Part shown: one piece after another, positions 10,961 through 22,800 of the stretch
Layout of the letters: the number at the start of each line of letters is the position of its first letter
Numbering within the stretch: the first letter of the stretch is position 1
DNA from: Trochalopteron elliotii
Lineage: Eukaryota > Chordata > Aves > Passeriformes > Leiothrichidae
Assembly: GCA_024734555.1 (NCBI GenBank)
Contig: JANPWX010000097.1
Coordinates: forward strand, 6,819,832-6,883,831
Reading direction: 5' to 3'
DNA: 64,000 bases
Notes under the pieces: model-generated
The model's input: the letters and a program-made list of their open reading frames with translations, nothing else
Database searches by the model: none
What the model was told of the DNA's origin: nothing
Position numbers and translations under genes: made by a program

Positions 10961-13900
10961 CATGCTTTGCTCAGGAGTGTTTCCTTCTAACAACAGGGTG
11001 CCTTGATGCAGGTGAGGATGTGCCACAGAAAGACTACACTCAGTGTTCAGTCCTGTGTTTTCTGCTTTTTTTCAAGCTCAGAATCCATTTTATTTTAAAT
11101 TCCACCTCGTTAACTCTGCACCTCCCAAAAATCTCTAAACTTTAGGAAGTAGATAGACTTTTTTAATTTAAGTTCTGCAGGAGAGAAGGGAGAAAGAAGG
11201 GCAGAACTTAGCAATGTGAAACTGTGGAAGGTATCATCAGTGAAACATCTGCTAGCCTGCTCCCACTGCAGTGGACAGCACCAGGGAGAAGGATGGAGGA
11301 TTTCCCAAAAAAGCTATTTCTTTCTAAAGCCCCCCCTTGCCCTACCCTGTCTACCACTCTAATGGGGAGTCATGGGTTGAGCTTGGCACTAAAGACAGCC
11401 AGGGGGTTACCCTGCCCAGGGCTCACTAATGCCTCCCAGCCTCAGCCTATGCCTGAGCCATTTTCCTGGGCACTGCAGTCCTGCTGATGCTCATGGGACC
11501 ATTGCCACATGCACAGAGACTTGCTGAAGTCAATGACATTGAGTTTATTTTCTGTTTGCAAGCTCAGTGGCAAACCTTTGGAGAGAAAGAAGAGCGTGGG
11601 AGACAGGCCCAGGAGGCAAACTGTGCTTGTGGTATTCCCCAGCTTAGCCATGTTTGGCTCTGGGGTTTGGTGGGTTTGTTCAAAAGTGTTGCAAAATCTG
11701 GGTCTGAATTTGTCTTTCCCCTTTTGTTCTTACTACTCTTCCAAGCGTGCCAAAAGTCCCTTGCCTGATGTCATCAGTGGGTTTGACCTGGGGCAGCACG
11801 AGGGCTGAGGGACTGGGTTTACAAGGCTGAATCAGAAATGTTTTGAAGGCAAATTCCTCCCACAGTTCAGACACACCTGAGTGAGCCTGCCCACTTGCTT
11901 TCCTGAGGAGCTGGCACTTCCTTGTCCCAGCCAGAAGTGGAAGTGTTAAGCTAGAGTAAGTGGCTGGTTGCTTTTATGAGTATTTTCTCAGCTATGGGTG
12001 TTTCTGTGAATCACACTAAATCTCCAGCTGTCTATAAGTCAACATGCATTTCCCAGCACTCTCTGCATTCATTCAACAGCCATGCCAGAATAATGTGTGC
12101 ATTAAGAGAGAAATCTGCCAGCTCATGAGAAGGCACTGGAAGCAGCTCTGCAGGCTGAAGTGCACTGGTTTCCCTGACAGCCAAGAGAAATGACCCCACA
12201 CCCCAGCACACCCCTGGACCCCTTGTGAGGCCAGTCTACTCCTGCTCCTGAGTGCCTGCAGTGAGCCAGGCCTCACAAGAGTAGCCATGGTAGAGAGAGC
12301 AGGCAGGAGAGATGGCTGTTGCCCTTGTCAAACCAAGATGCATGGCATGCACACAGCCTGCCAGCTCACAGGCAAAGGGGAATCTAAATACCTCCACGGT
12401 GTGCCCGCAGATCCCCACACTACACTGAGCCTGCCTTTTGTGCGGGGGGCCTCCATGGGGAGGATGCAGGGGTCCAGGCTTCACCCTGCTCTCCCTCTGC
12501 CCTCCCTTCTTCCTCCATAGTCAGTGCTCAGCAGTTTCAAGACAGTGTCTGTTCTCATGCCTTCCTTCCTGACACCAAGCTGTGTTTTGGTTTCGACCAG
12601 CCCCAGTGGAGCTGAGCCCCTGTGACCACAGCAGGGCAGGCAGCTCTCAGCTGAGCTCGCAGGGCACACAGAAGGAGGAGGTGCTTGCAGGCAGCACAAA
12701 CAAGGCCCTCTCCTTCCACAGCTCAAGCCCAGCAGCTCTGATGGGCATTTCCTTGAGGTCTCTCAGTCCCAGTCATTCTGCTGAGACCCAGGGTGGATCA
12801 GCAAATAGCAGTCAGGGCAGGCAGGAGGACACATCTCATTTAGAAGCAAGGCAGGTCACACAAAGACTGCGTCAGCCCAGGCTGAGAAAACACCACACAT
12901 TCGATGTATTTGTCTTTGAGAAACAGGGTTAAGGAAGAATGAAGTCATAAACATAAGGATATACATAATGGCATATCTGTAATGGCTCTGTAATTGCCGG
13001 GCTTTTGTGCACAGTTAATCTACAACCTGGCTAACCTGCCTCAAGGTAATTGAGAGGCAGTGACAAATGTGTGCCATCCTCCCACCTCCACGCAAGCCAC
13101 TGCCTCCAAACATTATAAAGAAAGTTATAAAGACAGAGTTACCTGCTGGGGACTCATCCTGAAGCCAGCAGGATGAGGCCTTTTATATTTGCCGGGGCCA
13201 AGGTGCATCATGATACCAGGAGTTGCATCACCGCTGGGTAATGCTGAGCCAACAACGCCCCACAGAGCCACACAGCACAGGACACAGCACCCAGGGAGAA
13301 GGACACCTTGTGCTGTCACTCAGCCCGACTGTGGGACCAAATTTTGGCAGGACCTTTTTACAAAATGGCTCCTATGTGAAATTTGTTTCCAGTGAGAACC
13401 AAACATCTGGGAGAATATACATTCCAGAGCAGACGGGGAATAGGAGCAGCCCTAGAGCAGCTGACTCTCATCTGACTGGTGACAGAACCAAAGGTCCAAG
13501 TTGTCTTCTGGAGAAAAAGAAAACATTGCATTTGCTCTGCATATGTGTAGAAAGCACCTGGACATGGTATTTGGAGGGAGGACATTTAGGAACAAGCCAC
13601 AGCCTGAGGAAAAGACGACAAAATGTTGCAGCTCCAAAAGCTAGTCTGTTGCGAATTACTGCAAAGTCACACTTAGATTCAGGCCTTAACCTCAAGCTGG
13701 ACCAGTAACTATTTAGTAACTGTATGTACCAAGCACAGTCATGCTTCATTTACATCTCTCTTCAACTTCCATTTACTGGCAAAAGTCTTAGAAGGAGCTG
13801 TAAATTTTTTTGGAAAGGAAGGTACAGCAGCAATAGCAACACACTATGAACAAGGTGGGTTGTCTGTGAAGTCAGCTCAGGCTTCCGTTCAGACCCAAGG

Positions 13901-15929
13901 ACGCTGAGGGGCAGAGCTGAGTGCCCACTCAGATACACTCTGGCCACTGCCATCATGTACCTGTGGGCACTTGGAATTCATTTTGTCATGTCATGCTAAG
14001 CAGCTGCCTCTGTGCAGGTGTCTCCTCAAGACTCCCCACATCGACTTTCTCTTCCCTGCACCCTCTAAGATTGCAACTCTGCATCATGAGGCATGTATCT
14101 GTCCTCTCTAGCCTCCTTCTGTGCCACATAGATGGTTGTGCATCCTAAAGCCCTGGAAGCCCCCACAGTAAGCACAACAATGAGACTGAGCAGTCAAGGG
14201 CATCCACTCAGCCATATCTCCCTGCAGCAACACTGACACAACCCCCTTGCACCCAGTAAGGCCTCCACAGGACGCTTGCTGCACCTGCTCTGTGGACAGA
14301 CTTATCAGCCTCCAAGGCTGTGAAACTGGTAATCTATAAAAAGTATGAGTCACTGTAAAAAAATCTCATATCCTTCTCTAGTTCAAAGTCTTTCCTAGAA
14401 CTGCACCGACTGTGAGGCCTTGAAGACACAATTGTTTACTGAAATTAAATTTTCCCTTTCCTGGTCTTTTGCAGCACCTCTTGAAATGTCAGTATTTTGC
14501 TGGGTGTCTCACATCTAAAAAGTTTCTCAGCAGAAAAGGGATACTAACAACAGAGGCAATGGGAAAAGCGGAGCTGTGGCAGCTGAAAAGTTCACATATT
14601 ATAACATAAAGTGCATTCTTGGCTCTTGGAAAGACAACTTCTACTCTATGTGGATAAGTAGACAACTGAAAAAAGGGCAGGGGAAGCCAGATGCTTTGTA
14701 TGCTTTCAGTCCACTGAGGGTAAGAAAGCAATGCTAGCATAATCTGAGCTTGAAACAGTGACTGAAGAGAAATATGACAATTGTAACATCTTCAAAAAGA
14801 GACAAGTTTTGCCTCCATAGCCCAAGGCGGACCACCATCTTCCTGGCAGAGGAGTGCACAAAGCCAGTTTGTCAGCCTGAGATGCAAAAAGTTTCCAGTA
14901 ATGAGCCCAGAAAACAGGCCACAGGCAGCCTGGGCTGTGGGCAACAAAGGTGTGGGGCATAAGCAGCCCCCTGAGGGGCAGCTGCTTGGAGGTGGATGCC
15001 AACAAAAGCATCTGAGCCCTGCAGGCTCGTGGGCTGGGACAGAGGGTAGAGCTGTAGGACTGGGGTGTTCTGCAGCTGGTCATGGGCTCCTGCTGCCTGG
15101 GAACTGAACACTGCTGGTGGCGTTGGAGGTATAACATTGATGTTGGGAGAAATTATTGCCAGGTCAGAGCTTTGCACAACTGCCATATGCGTAACAAGCA
15201 AGTTGTATGTGTAGTAACCTGTTTTATTGATTTCTGCTCTACTGGAAAGTCAATGAAAATTGACAATGCCCCTATGGGGTTGTTGTTTTTCGGTCACATA
15301 CACCTGAAACGTTTATTTCCCTGGGAAAAGAAAGATAAAGTCAAGATCTTTATTCTCTACATGTAAGTGAAAAAGGTTATTAAGAAAAGCTTTTGTCAGG
15401 CAGGACACCCACTCAGCTAGCACTGTGCTTGACGAGATCCTTGGAGGCCCTGCTATGTGGGGTGTACCAAAGGGAGAGGAGGATGCTTAATGCATGCATC
15501 TTCATTGCTGCCTCTCTTGGGAGAGGCTCTGAATTCTCCTTCTCTTTCTCCCTGGGCTTATCTGTTGACGGATTACACCAAAAAAGCCCTTTCATAAAGC
15601 TCCATTAGAATGCCAGTACATGCAGCAAAGGCCACTGAAATATTCCCAAAGTCACAGACAAAGATGACAATCTGCAATATTTTAGCATAAGCTCTGACCC
15701 AGTATACAGCAAAACAGACGAATGGCACTTCCCCTAGGGCAGGAATCGCTTCTGAAGCTGCTGACAACTCACTGTTTATCTCATTTCAGTCCCATTCTTA
15801 ATCACTGTTTGAGATTAAACTTTTTCTAACCCAGATTCCAGCTTGAAGATCTCCAGAAGAAAGACCCTTGACCTCCCTCCTGGTAGCCTTCTCAGCTGCT
15901 GGCAAAGCTGCCTGTCAGATAGTGCAGTC

Positions 15930-16085
15930 TTGCTCCGTGCTCGCAGGACAGGAGGGGCGATGGGGCTGAGCCGGGCTCTGCTCCCGCTGCCCCACCTGGA
16001 GCCTGCCGCGGGGCCGGCAGCACAGCCTCCAGCCAGGAAAGGAGCTCACGGCAGCAGTGGCAGCTCGGGGCCAGCCAGACGCTTC
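15930..16085. other. Short CpG-rich patch
   Basis: Eleven CpGs in about 155 bp of GC-rich sequence, sharply bounded by CpG-poor DNA. It overlaps a + open frame (15843-16163, 106 codons), rich in Ala/Pro/Leu and without a domain, and a - frame (15915-16103). It is too short for a standard CpG island, but its contrast with the surroundings is notable. Candidates are an unmethylated regulatory element, a lncRNA first exon or a GC-rich exon of an unrecognised gene. Confidence 0.4.
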
Positions 16086-16439
16086 AGTTTCTTCAAAGTT
16101 CACCTCTGTTTGCTCCTGTTGTTAGCTCCAAAGCAGGAACAAAACAGCAGACGCACCACTTAGTCAGTTTTGGTATTGCACAACTGAAAGAGAATAGGAA
16201 AGCACCCCCAGGAACTGAGCCAAGTCAATAATGGAGACAGATTAAGCAATGCATGCACCTGGCTGTCAGAAGTGTAAGATACTCTCTCTTTAGTAATTAC
16301 AGAGCAATTATGAAGTTAACAGCAATTCCAATAAGGACATGTATTTCACAATACAATTTTGTTCACAATCCATCAGGATCAGTCACACCAAGGACATACA
16401 ACTCTGAAACCAAACTGTCCTCACACCTCCAGGCATAAT

Positions 16440-16700
16440 GCTTTAAATGCCAATCCTTGGTGGGGTGGGATCTTGCATTAAGTAGCAATTAATTTATTAG
16501 TTATTAACAGGATGTAATTGAAGCTCTACTTCAATGTGACTTTAAAAAATCCCACTTTTAAGATAGGTAATAGAAACCAAGATAAGGTGCAGATTTTGTG
16601 TATTGAGTTTATGCAAACTCAGTTAACCTGTATTATAATTCTGAAAAACCATAAATATTAAAGCTGGGTTTCAATATATCTGAAGTCATCAATCTGTTCT
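16440..16700. other. Candidate conserved noncoding block
   Basis: This AT-rich, non-repetitive block contains 'cattaagtagcaattaattt', 'attagttattaacaggatg', 'gtattataattctg' and 'ccataaatattaaagc'. It has no simple repeat, no transposon similarity and no useful open frame. It starts about 350 bp after the CpG-rich patch at 15.93-16.09 kb. Confidence 0.2.
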
Positions 16701-17764
16701 GCATGGTCTGGATGAAAATGTTAGATTTTGTGACTCTTCACAGTGGTAAAATCACAGGGATCTCAGTTTATCTGATCTATCAAAAGAGTAAACAGGGAAG
16801 AGAAACTATTCAAAGGTCTAGAACACATCCATGCCTGAATTTGAGATACTAAATCAAACTCAGATCTGCTGAAGTTCGCAAAGTCTGACTTGCACTGAAA
16901 TCCAGCTTTGCTTCAAAGTACTGAGATCTGCCATTTTGTGCCTGTTTTAACAGAAAATACAGCTTACCTTGCTCCAAGTGCTGCGTGGCAGCACAAGGTG
17001 GAGATCACCTGTGGTGGCACTGTACTGCCATGGCTTGCAGCCAGGAGGAAAACTGCACCATCACCATTTGCTAACAAGGATTAGAAATTATTGACCAAGT
17101 GACCCAGGTTGGCAGCTTCAGCACCCAGCCTGACCTGAGCCTGGGCACACATATCAGCAGAGCCCGTGGGATGTCCCTTGATGCCACTGGACTGGATTTC
17201 TGAGCACTGCAGATTCCCGTGCAGGCTATCAGCCTTCCAACAGCCAAACATCCATCCAGACAGCAGTGACATTTGGGTATTGTCTGCTTCCCACACCTTG
17301 CTCTACCTTGGCAGTACATTGCAGATGAGCCCATTCACACAGACACAAAGGAAAGGGTGACCCAGGCTACAAAACTATGAACGTGAAGCAAGGACAACCA
17401 CAAGAGGAAGTGAGCACAGAGAGCATGGATGGCATTGGATGAAGAAATGTTACTAATGTGTGCATGAAACCCACTAATTCTGTTCTCTAAGGGACTTTCT
17501 GGGCAAGAGCAGCCAGCCAGGAAGTCTTCCATCAAGACTAGCATTAATCTCCCCCCTGTCTCTTTCTCATATCTCCTTTCAGGCTTTATTTCATTCAAGT
17601 AGTGAAACCTGTTGTGGTTTACTTTGATAAAGGTAGAGCCAGTCACTCAGTGCGTACAGGCTTTGGGGATGTTTTACTATCTCTTGCTGCATCTCCAGTA
17701 TGGCTGAAAAGGTGCTATTGTGGTTTGACAGCTAAAGGAATATGTGATTCTATCAAGAGGTATC

Positions 17765-18010
17765 CAAATATCTAAGTGCTCTAGAAAGATTAAATAATTA
17801 ATTATCAGAACTCCTGGCAGAAATATAGCCAAGCATTATCCCCATTCTCCAGACAACAAGAATATTTTTGTAACGAGTTATGGTTACAAGAGCTACCCAA
17901 GGTTTGCTCTGAGCTCGTGAACCAAAACACAGACATGGGGCAAGCCAAAGATTTACACGTCCCACGCAGAATTTTCACCATCACTACAACTAATGCCCTC
18001 TAACAAACTG
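17765..18010 (-). mobile_element. MIR/CORE-SINE-like ancient SINE remnant, antisense
   Basis: Read on the + strand, this stretch follows the antisense layout of amniote MIR-type SINEs. It begins with a degraded 'agcgctttacaaa'-like block ('taagtgctctagaaag'), then 'taaataattaattatcaga', then 'cattatccccattctccaga', and then 'gagctacccaaggtttgct', which corresponds to the 'gacttgcccaaggtcac' segment. The far end near 17995-18005 ('atgccctctaac') resembles the 'gtgctctaacca' block at the element's 5' end. Several blocks in the correct order over about 200 bp make chance unlikely. The element is very old, non-coding and immobile. The assignment (MIR1_Amn-like or another CORE-SINE) is from remembered consensus, not a search. 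Confidence 0.58.
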
Positions 18011-18293
18011 GTAGAGATAGGGACTTGAGCTCCTGGAATACATGTAAGAGTATGTGGGAGTTGCAATTTTAGTACACAGAGCTCAGCAGCATTTGGAGGG
18101 TTCAGAGGGGAAACAAGGTGGGCATGGAAAACTCTTACACTTCTATCCTCTTTTCATCTTCATCCCCTTTGATCACTATGCATCACTAAAGACTTTTTCA
18201 CTTCAAATCATTTATGGGATGAATTTTTAGCAACTAGAGGTAAAGTAATGGTTGTAAATGCATATATGCACATGTGTGTAAACATGAAACATG

Positions 18294-18311
18294 CACACAC
18301 ACACACACACA
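18294..18311. repeat. (CA)9 microsatellite
   Basis: Nine uninterrupted CA units, preceded by 'catatatgcacatgtgtg' about 30 bp upstream. The surrounding 60 bp is therefore rich in alternating purine-pyrimidine steps. Confidence 0.95.
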
Positions 18312-18404
18312 GAATTGCATCACTAGTCTCCATAAACTTAGCAAAGGCTACAATACCCCAGATATAATATCTCAGTGTCTTTCTCTTTAGTCTCCTGTTA
18401 TGTC

Positions 18405-18500
18405 ATCTTTTTACTTATGCTTTATCTATGTTTAGATCATATCTCTGGGGCAAAGACTACATCCTTTATACATTTCTCTGATGTGCTTTTGAGATTAGAG
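18405..18500 (+). mobile_element. Possible L2-type LINE 3' tail
   Basis: 'gtttagatcatatctctggg' then 'gcaaagactacatcctttat' and 'acatttctctgatg' follow the layout of the amniote L2/L2-like LINE 3' end ('tagactgtaagctccttgagggcagggactgtgtcttattcatctctgtat'). Upstream sequence is pyrimidine-rich, as expected for the end of such LINEs. No reverse-transcriptase frame is present. A 71-codon open frame across this region (18375-18590, +) is therefore more likely chance than a protein. The element lies about 400 bp from the MIR-like copy at 17.8 kb. Confidence 0.36.
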
Positions 18501-21500
18501 ACACTGAGTCGAAATAACTCAAGTCTCTCCATGAAGAGCATGCTACATTTTTGTGTTTTATGGTGGGTCCCTGGCAGCGAGAAGCTTTAAAAGCGAAGAA
18601 CTAGAAGGACAAGCCATAGATCACCTTTAAATGGCAACACTTCAGTGCATTGCACTTGCTGTGCCGTTGCCTTAGAAGGAGCTGCACGGCACAGAACAGA
18701 CACAAGCAGAGTAATGCAGTGGAGAGCTCAGCAGTCAGATCATCCCTAAACCCATCTCCGGGAGCAAGTGTCCCCTGCTGCTGATGTGTGGGTACAGCTC
18801 TGCACCAAATTCCTGCAGGCCAAGTGGCTGGGCACAGAGCACCTGCACACCCTTTGAGCCCTGGCTCAAAGACCTCCAGACTGACAGCCCTGCACAAAAT
18901 GTTTGCTTCTCATTCCCTGCTACTGCATTTATTTCCCTAGTGGCTCCCTTTCTTCTAGGAGTTTTATTCAGCAAACTTAAAGTTAGCCTTTTCCTCTTGC
19001 CTCAATCTAGATCCACTAGCATTACCTTTTTCTTGAAAAAAAAATCAGCTTGCCTTTGGTGTTGCCTTTTTTACAGCCAACTTAACAAAACCAGGTGCAG
19101 CTGCCCTGATGTTGTCTCCACACCATCTGGGAGAGCCCTGCCAGTGCTATCTGCCCAGGCTTACAGAAATCCATCATGGTTTGATGGGGGCAGCCAAGAC
19201 AGGGCCCTAGGTGTGACCAGCGAACACTTTGGGTCTCGAGGACCACATACTGTGCCAGGGAGGAGACCCTGGCATCCCATCCTGCTGCCATGGGATCAGC
19301 TCTGCAGGGCCTCAGTGCTGCTCTTCCAAGTGGGTGTCGTTCGTTTCCTCTCCATATCACATTTAAAGGCAGTATTCATCTTGTCATATCTTGCAGCAGT
19401 TTCTCTGTGGCACGTTGCCGAGGATGATGCTGCTGGGATGTTTATTTCACCCTCTTGTTAAAAAGAATGACAGGTTTTTGGATGAGCTTGCTGCGGTTTG
19501 TAGAAGCAGGAAGGGAAAAACAAGTTGGTCCAAATCAGAGGAAAAGAGGTATAGGCTGAGAACATTTCTGAGGCACCTGGACTTGCACTAGGAAGGATTT
19601 GCTCCCTTGTGTGAACACAGCACCTGTCATCAATAGTTTTGACACCGTTGCCTCCCATTTCAACAGCACTGGCTTGCTCACCAAATCACTCTGTAATCCC
19701 TGTGCACACAACCTTCTGGATATCTGTTTTCATATCTTGATGCAAACTGACACAACTGGGCTTTTCTTCACCCTGTTCTGTTTTTTTTCTTTTAATATGA
19801 TACCATTGCTCAATGGAAGTTCTGGGGATTTGGGTTCACTTGGGTGTCTTCTGTTGAAAGAGAAAAGAGGCATCCAGTGGCACTGATGAAATCTGCTCTG
19901 GAACAAAGGGAATATTAACAGTGAAGGGCTGATATCTCCTGGCACTGCATGGGTCTAAAAGGATGCAGTAGCTTTTCTACAGTGTGGTGGCTCCCCCTGC
20001 TCTGAGTAACGAGTTTATGCTGCCTGAACAGGCCCAAAAATGGATGGGACCTCCCATCCTCTTCCTCCTCCCTGCAATCATGAAGCTCATGTTAGCCTAC
20101 TGTACCCAGCACTTGTCATTCCCACAGTTGATGGAACGAAGGGTGTGTTGTGTCATGGTCAACCCAACACAGACCTAATACAGCATCACTGCTGAAAGCT
20201 CATAGTCTTATCCTGCCTCTCACCCCTGCTCCTACATTTCTGCCACCTGCCTGGTGTCAGACCAAGGGCTCCAGAAGCTGTGGGGTGAATTTCCTTTGCT
20301 CATGCACCCTGCAGAGACTGAGCACTGCCCCACTAAGTCACACACTTCCACCTGGAACAACAAACTGTTCCAACACACAGTGTGGCTGCAGTGCTCACTT
20401 TGCACGCTGTGGCACATGAACCAGGGAAAATGCAGAAAGACCCTCTGGTGATGGCAGTGTGATAAGTGTGATAAGTGAGCTTGGTGGTAGCCCAGCACTG
20501 CAGTCTGAGGTCTGCACATGGCAAAGGATGTCCTGCCCCTGCTGCAGTGGTGCAGCACCAGATATGGGTGGTGCATGGCCTTGCAAAGACTTATGAAGCA
20601 TGCTTAGTTTCCAGTAAAATCCACACTGCCACAGTTGTAGAAAATGTAAAAATACAATTTTGATCCAGTTAAAGTGCTTAGCCTCGATCTGCTTTTCAGA
20701 CAGATTTCTCAGGGGAATAGGTCAGGAGAGGTGCCAGGAGATATTGAGAACAGGGACATGGGAGCATGGAAAAGAGATAAAGTGACAGCAGTTATAAGGC
20801 AGAAGACAGCCAGAAGTTAGAGGGAGACAGAGATGTGGGAAGGAGCTGACAATACTAAATGGTGAAGAAAGCTGTGGGGGATACGGTAGAGCAAACATAT
20901 TTCCATGAGGGTGCAGAACACCAAGGACACAAACACATAACAAAAAGGGGGTTTAAAATTCCATAGCTTATGCAACAAAGGACTTCTGAAATCCAGGCAT
21001 TTTATATACAAAATGCACTGGATGAATCCAACTACTGCCCAAAACTGCAGGAACCAGATTTATCATGTGAAGTCTGTTCTCCACTTAAAACAACTGGTCA
21101 CTGCCTCTCAACAAGAGTCCAAACCAAACCCACAGATCTAAAATATCCTGAATCTTGAGAAATTGTAGTCTGCAGCTGGGGCCTCCTGTAAACAATGCAA
21201 ACATCAGCATTTCAGACCAGCCAGCCAGCTGCAGGAGCCAAATGAAGACTATTTCCCAAGACATCAGACTATGTCTGGCAGTGGGCTACACTCTCACACA
21301 GCTCATGTCAAACAGAGAGTGTTGCACTGTTCACTCCAGATCAGCCTACCAATACCTCAGCATAAGGAGAAGCAGGAATAAATTATTTATTCCCACCATC
21401 CCTGGAAAAGATGGGAACCAGCCACCAGCTGGTCCAGCAGCCTGAGCAGGATGTGGACCCAGTCAGCAGTATTCAGGACTGAGTATTCACTGCTCTCACA

Positions 21501-22689
21501 GTTGTTACTGTTGGTATGTGCAAGCTGGACAGTTTACAAGATTGGGGCTGCACTCACACTGTGGGAAACAGCAACAGCTTTGGAGAGCCCAAGTAAGCAG
21601 CAAGATGCAGGTGGGAGGAAATTCCTTATCTTGATGGGGGTACAGGTGATTAACAGTTGCCACTGACACAACTCTCCTCGCTGCTGAACTCATTGGCATT
21701 GCAGGGTCAGCATCGCTGATGCTCTGTGTGTTGTTCTCCTGCTGAACTCAGTAAAACTGAGAAAAAGTTCAGCTTCTTTTAACTCCCAGGGAAGCAGTGG
21801 AGAGCTGTGTGGTTTGCAACACTCTGTCAGTGGGAGGAACGCTCCAACACTCCCACGAAGAGCCACAAGGAGCCAATTTCCTGGTTTCTGCAGTGCGAGG
21901 AGGGTGGGAGCAGGGATGAACCACTGCAGGCACTGGGGTGCATCACACTCACTATGGTAAACAGCTGCCAGCGTGCAGAGCCAGCAACATCCTTGCCTCG
22001 AACCCTTCAACCCATTTTTGCCTTTTTTGCACTGCTGCTGCGGTGCTGCCCCTGTGCCCCCAGGCAGACAGGAATGGATTGCTCATCGCCAAGGGTGAGG
22101 CACCCGGGACAGAGAGGATGGGGCGCCTGGACCATCCTGAATGTTGTCAGCTGTGTACACAGACTGGCCGTCGGCACACACCACACCTGGGTCCCTGACC
22201 CTGGAAAGGCAACCTGAGCATGCGGGTGCCTTATTGCCACTTACCAAACAGTCACCTAGCTCTTCCAGATGCAGGGAGAGGAGGTGGAGCAGTGGACTTA
22301 AAGTAAATGTGGGGCTACGAGGTCTGGCTCTGCATGAGTGAGTTGCATCATAACAGTACAGTCTTGGTGCTCTTTCTAAGACATCTCTCCAAGAGATCTG
22401 AGAGTACACGGCCCCACTTGCCCTCCCTGATCCCCTTTCCTGTGCCCTTTTGATCCCATCGGAGAGCTATAGCCCTTGTCAGGTTTGTAGTTCCTCTCAC
22501 CAAGCACACTGAATTCCTATCCTGCCTGAGAAAAGGGTGGTTTGCTATCATTTTCACAAGGTGCTGACTTAGCAACAGAGCCTTTGGGCAGATTACAGTA
22601 AACTCACTGCACTTCTCAAAGACTATTTCCTTAAGTGCAGTGAGCTGTCTGCAGAGAGGCATTGACAGTTCTATGCCTTTTCTCCTCTC
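18501..22689. other. Noncoding; contains longest ORF, not a gene
   Basis: The longest open frame of the window (225 codons, 18784-19461, +) lies here. It has no domain, no clear initiation context, a Cys/Ser/Leu/Phe-rich low-information composition, and a 92-codon frame on the opposite strand. T-rich runs (19768-19792) and the GTGTGATAA repeat are the only simple sequence. I see no RNA gene or transposon. Confidence 0.55.
20457..20478. repeat. 9-bp tandem repeat (GTGTGATAA)2
   Basis: Two perfect GTGTGATAA units followed by a partial third unit (GTGA). The GATAA core occurs twice at a 9-bp spacing. GATAA is also the GATA-factor core, but two copies made by slippage are not evidence of function. 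Confidence 0.85.
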
Positions 22690-22800
22690 TACCAGCCAAT
22701 TTGCATTGTGAGAAAGATGAGATCTTAAAAACGGACAATTAGCGCCCTTACTAATTACCCATACTAAGCATCTCAATTAGAGGAGTGCCTGAGGGGGCCT
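22690..22800. promoter_or_regulatory. Candidate enhancer-like block with clustered TAATT sites
   Basis: Within about 55 bp there are three homeodomain-type cores: CAATTAG (in 'ggacaattagcgccc'), CTAATTAC (in 'ccttactaattaccc') and CAATTAG (in 'tctcaattagaggag'). They are spaced about 20 and 27 bases apart in otherwise mixed-composition sequence, and 'ccaatttgcattgtgag' lies just upstream. The clustering with non-repetitive spacers resembles developmental enhancers, but conservation cannot be judged here. It is listed as a candidate only. Confidence 0.25.

Larger units (their letters stand above)
9368..15929. other. Noncoding, no gene seen
   Basis: This covers a 187-codon + frame (9072-9635) and overlapping minus frames of 165 and 130 codons in the same GC-rich stretch. 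Openness on both strands there reflects composition rather than a gene. AT-rich unique blocks at 9730-10110 and 12930-13070 ('ggatatacataatggcatat', 'gctctgtaattgccgggc') resemble conserved noncoding sequence. The remainder is unremarkable. No transposon similarity stronger than 15 bases was noticed. Confidence 0.55.

Noticed and set aside
15247..15273. Nine-residue resemblance, within a 94-codon + frame, to the region around the second catalytic aspartate of retroviral integrases
   Set aside because: The match is limited to a handful of residues. The flanking residues do not follow the family, and no LTR, primer-binding site, reverse transcriptase or other retroviral remnant is seen nearby. 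Most likely chance.
18784..19461. Longest open reading frame (225 codons, +)
   Set aside because: No recognisable domain, low-information composition, an opposing open frame on the other strand and no credible promoter or splice context. A frame this long is expected by chance in 64 kb of moderate GC.
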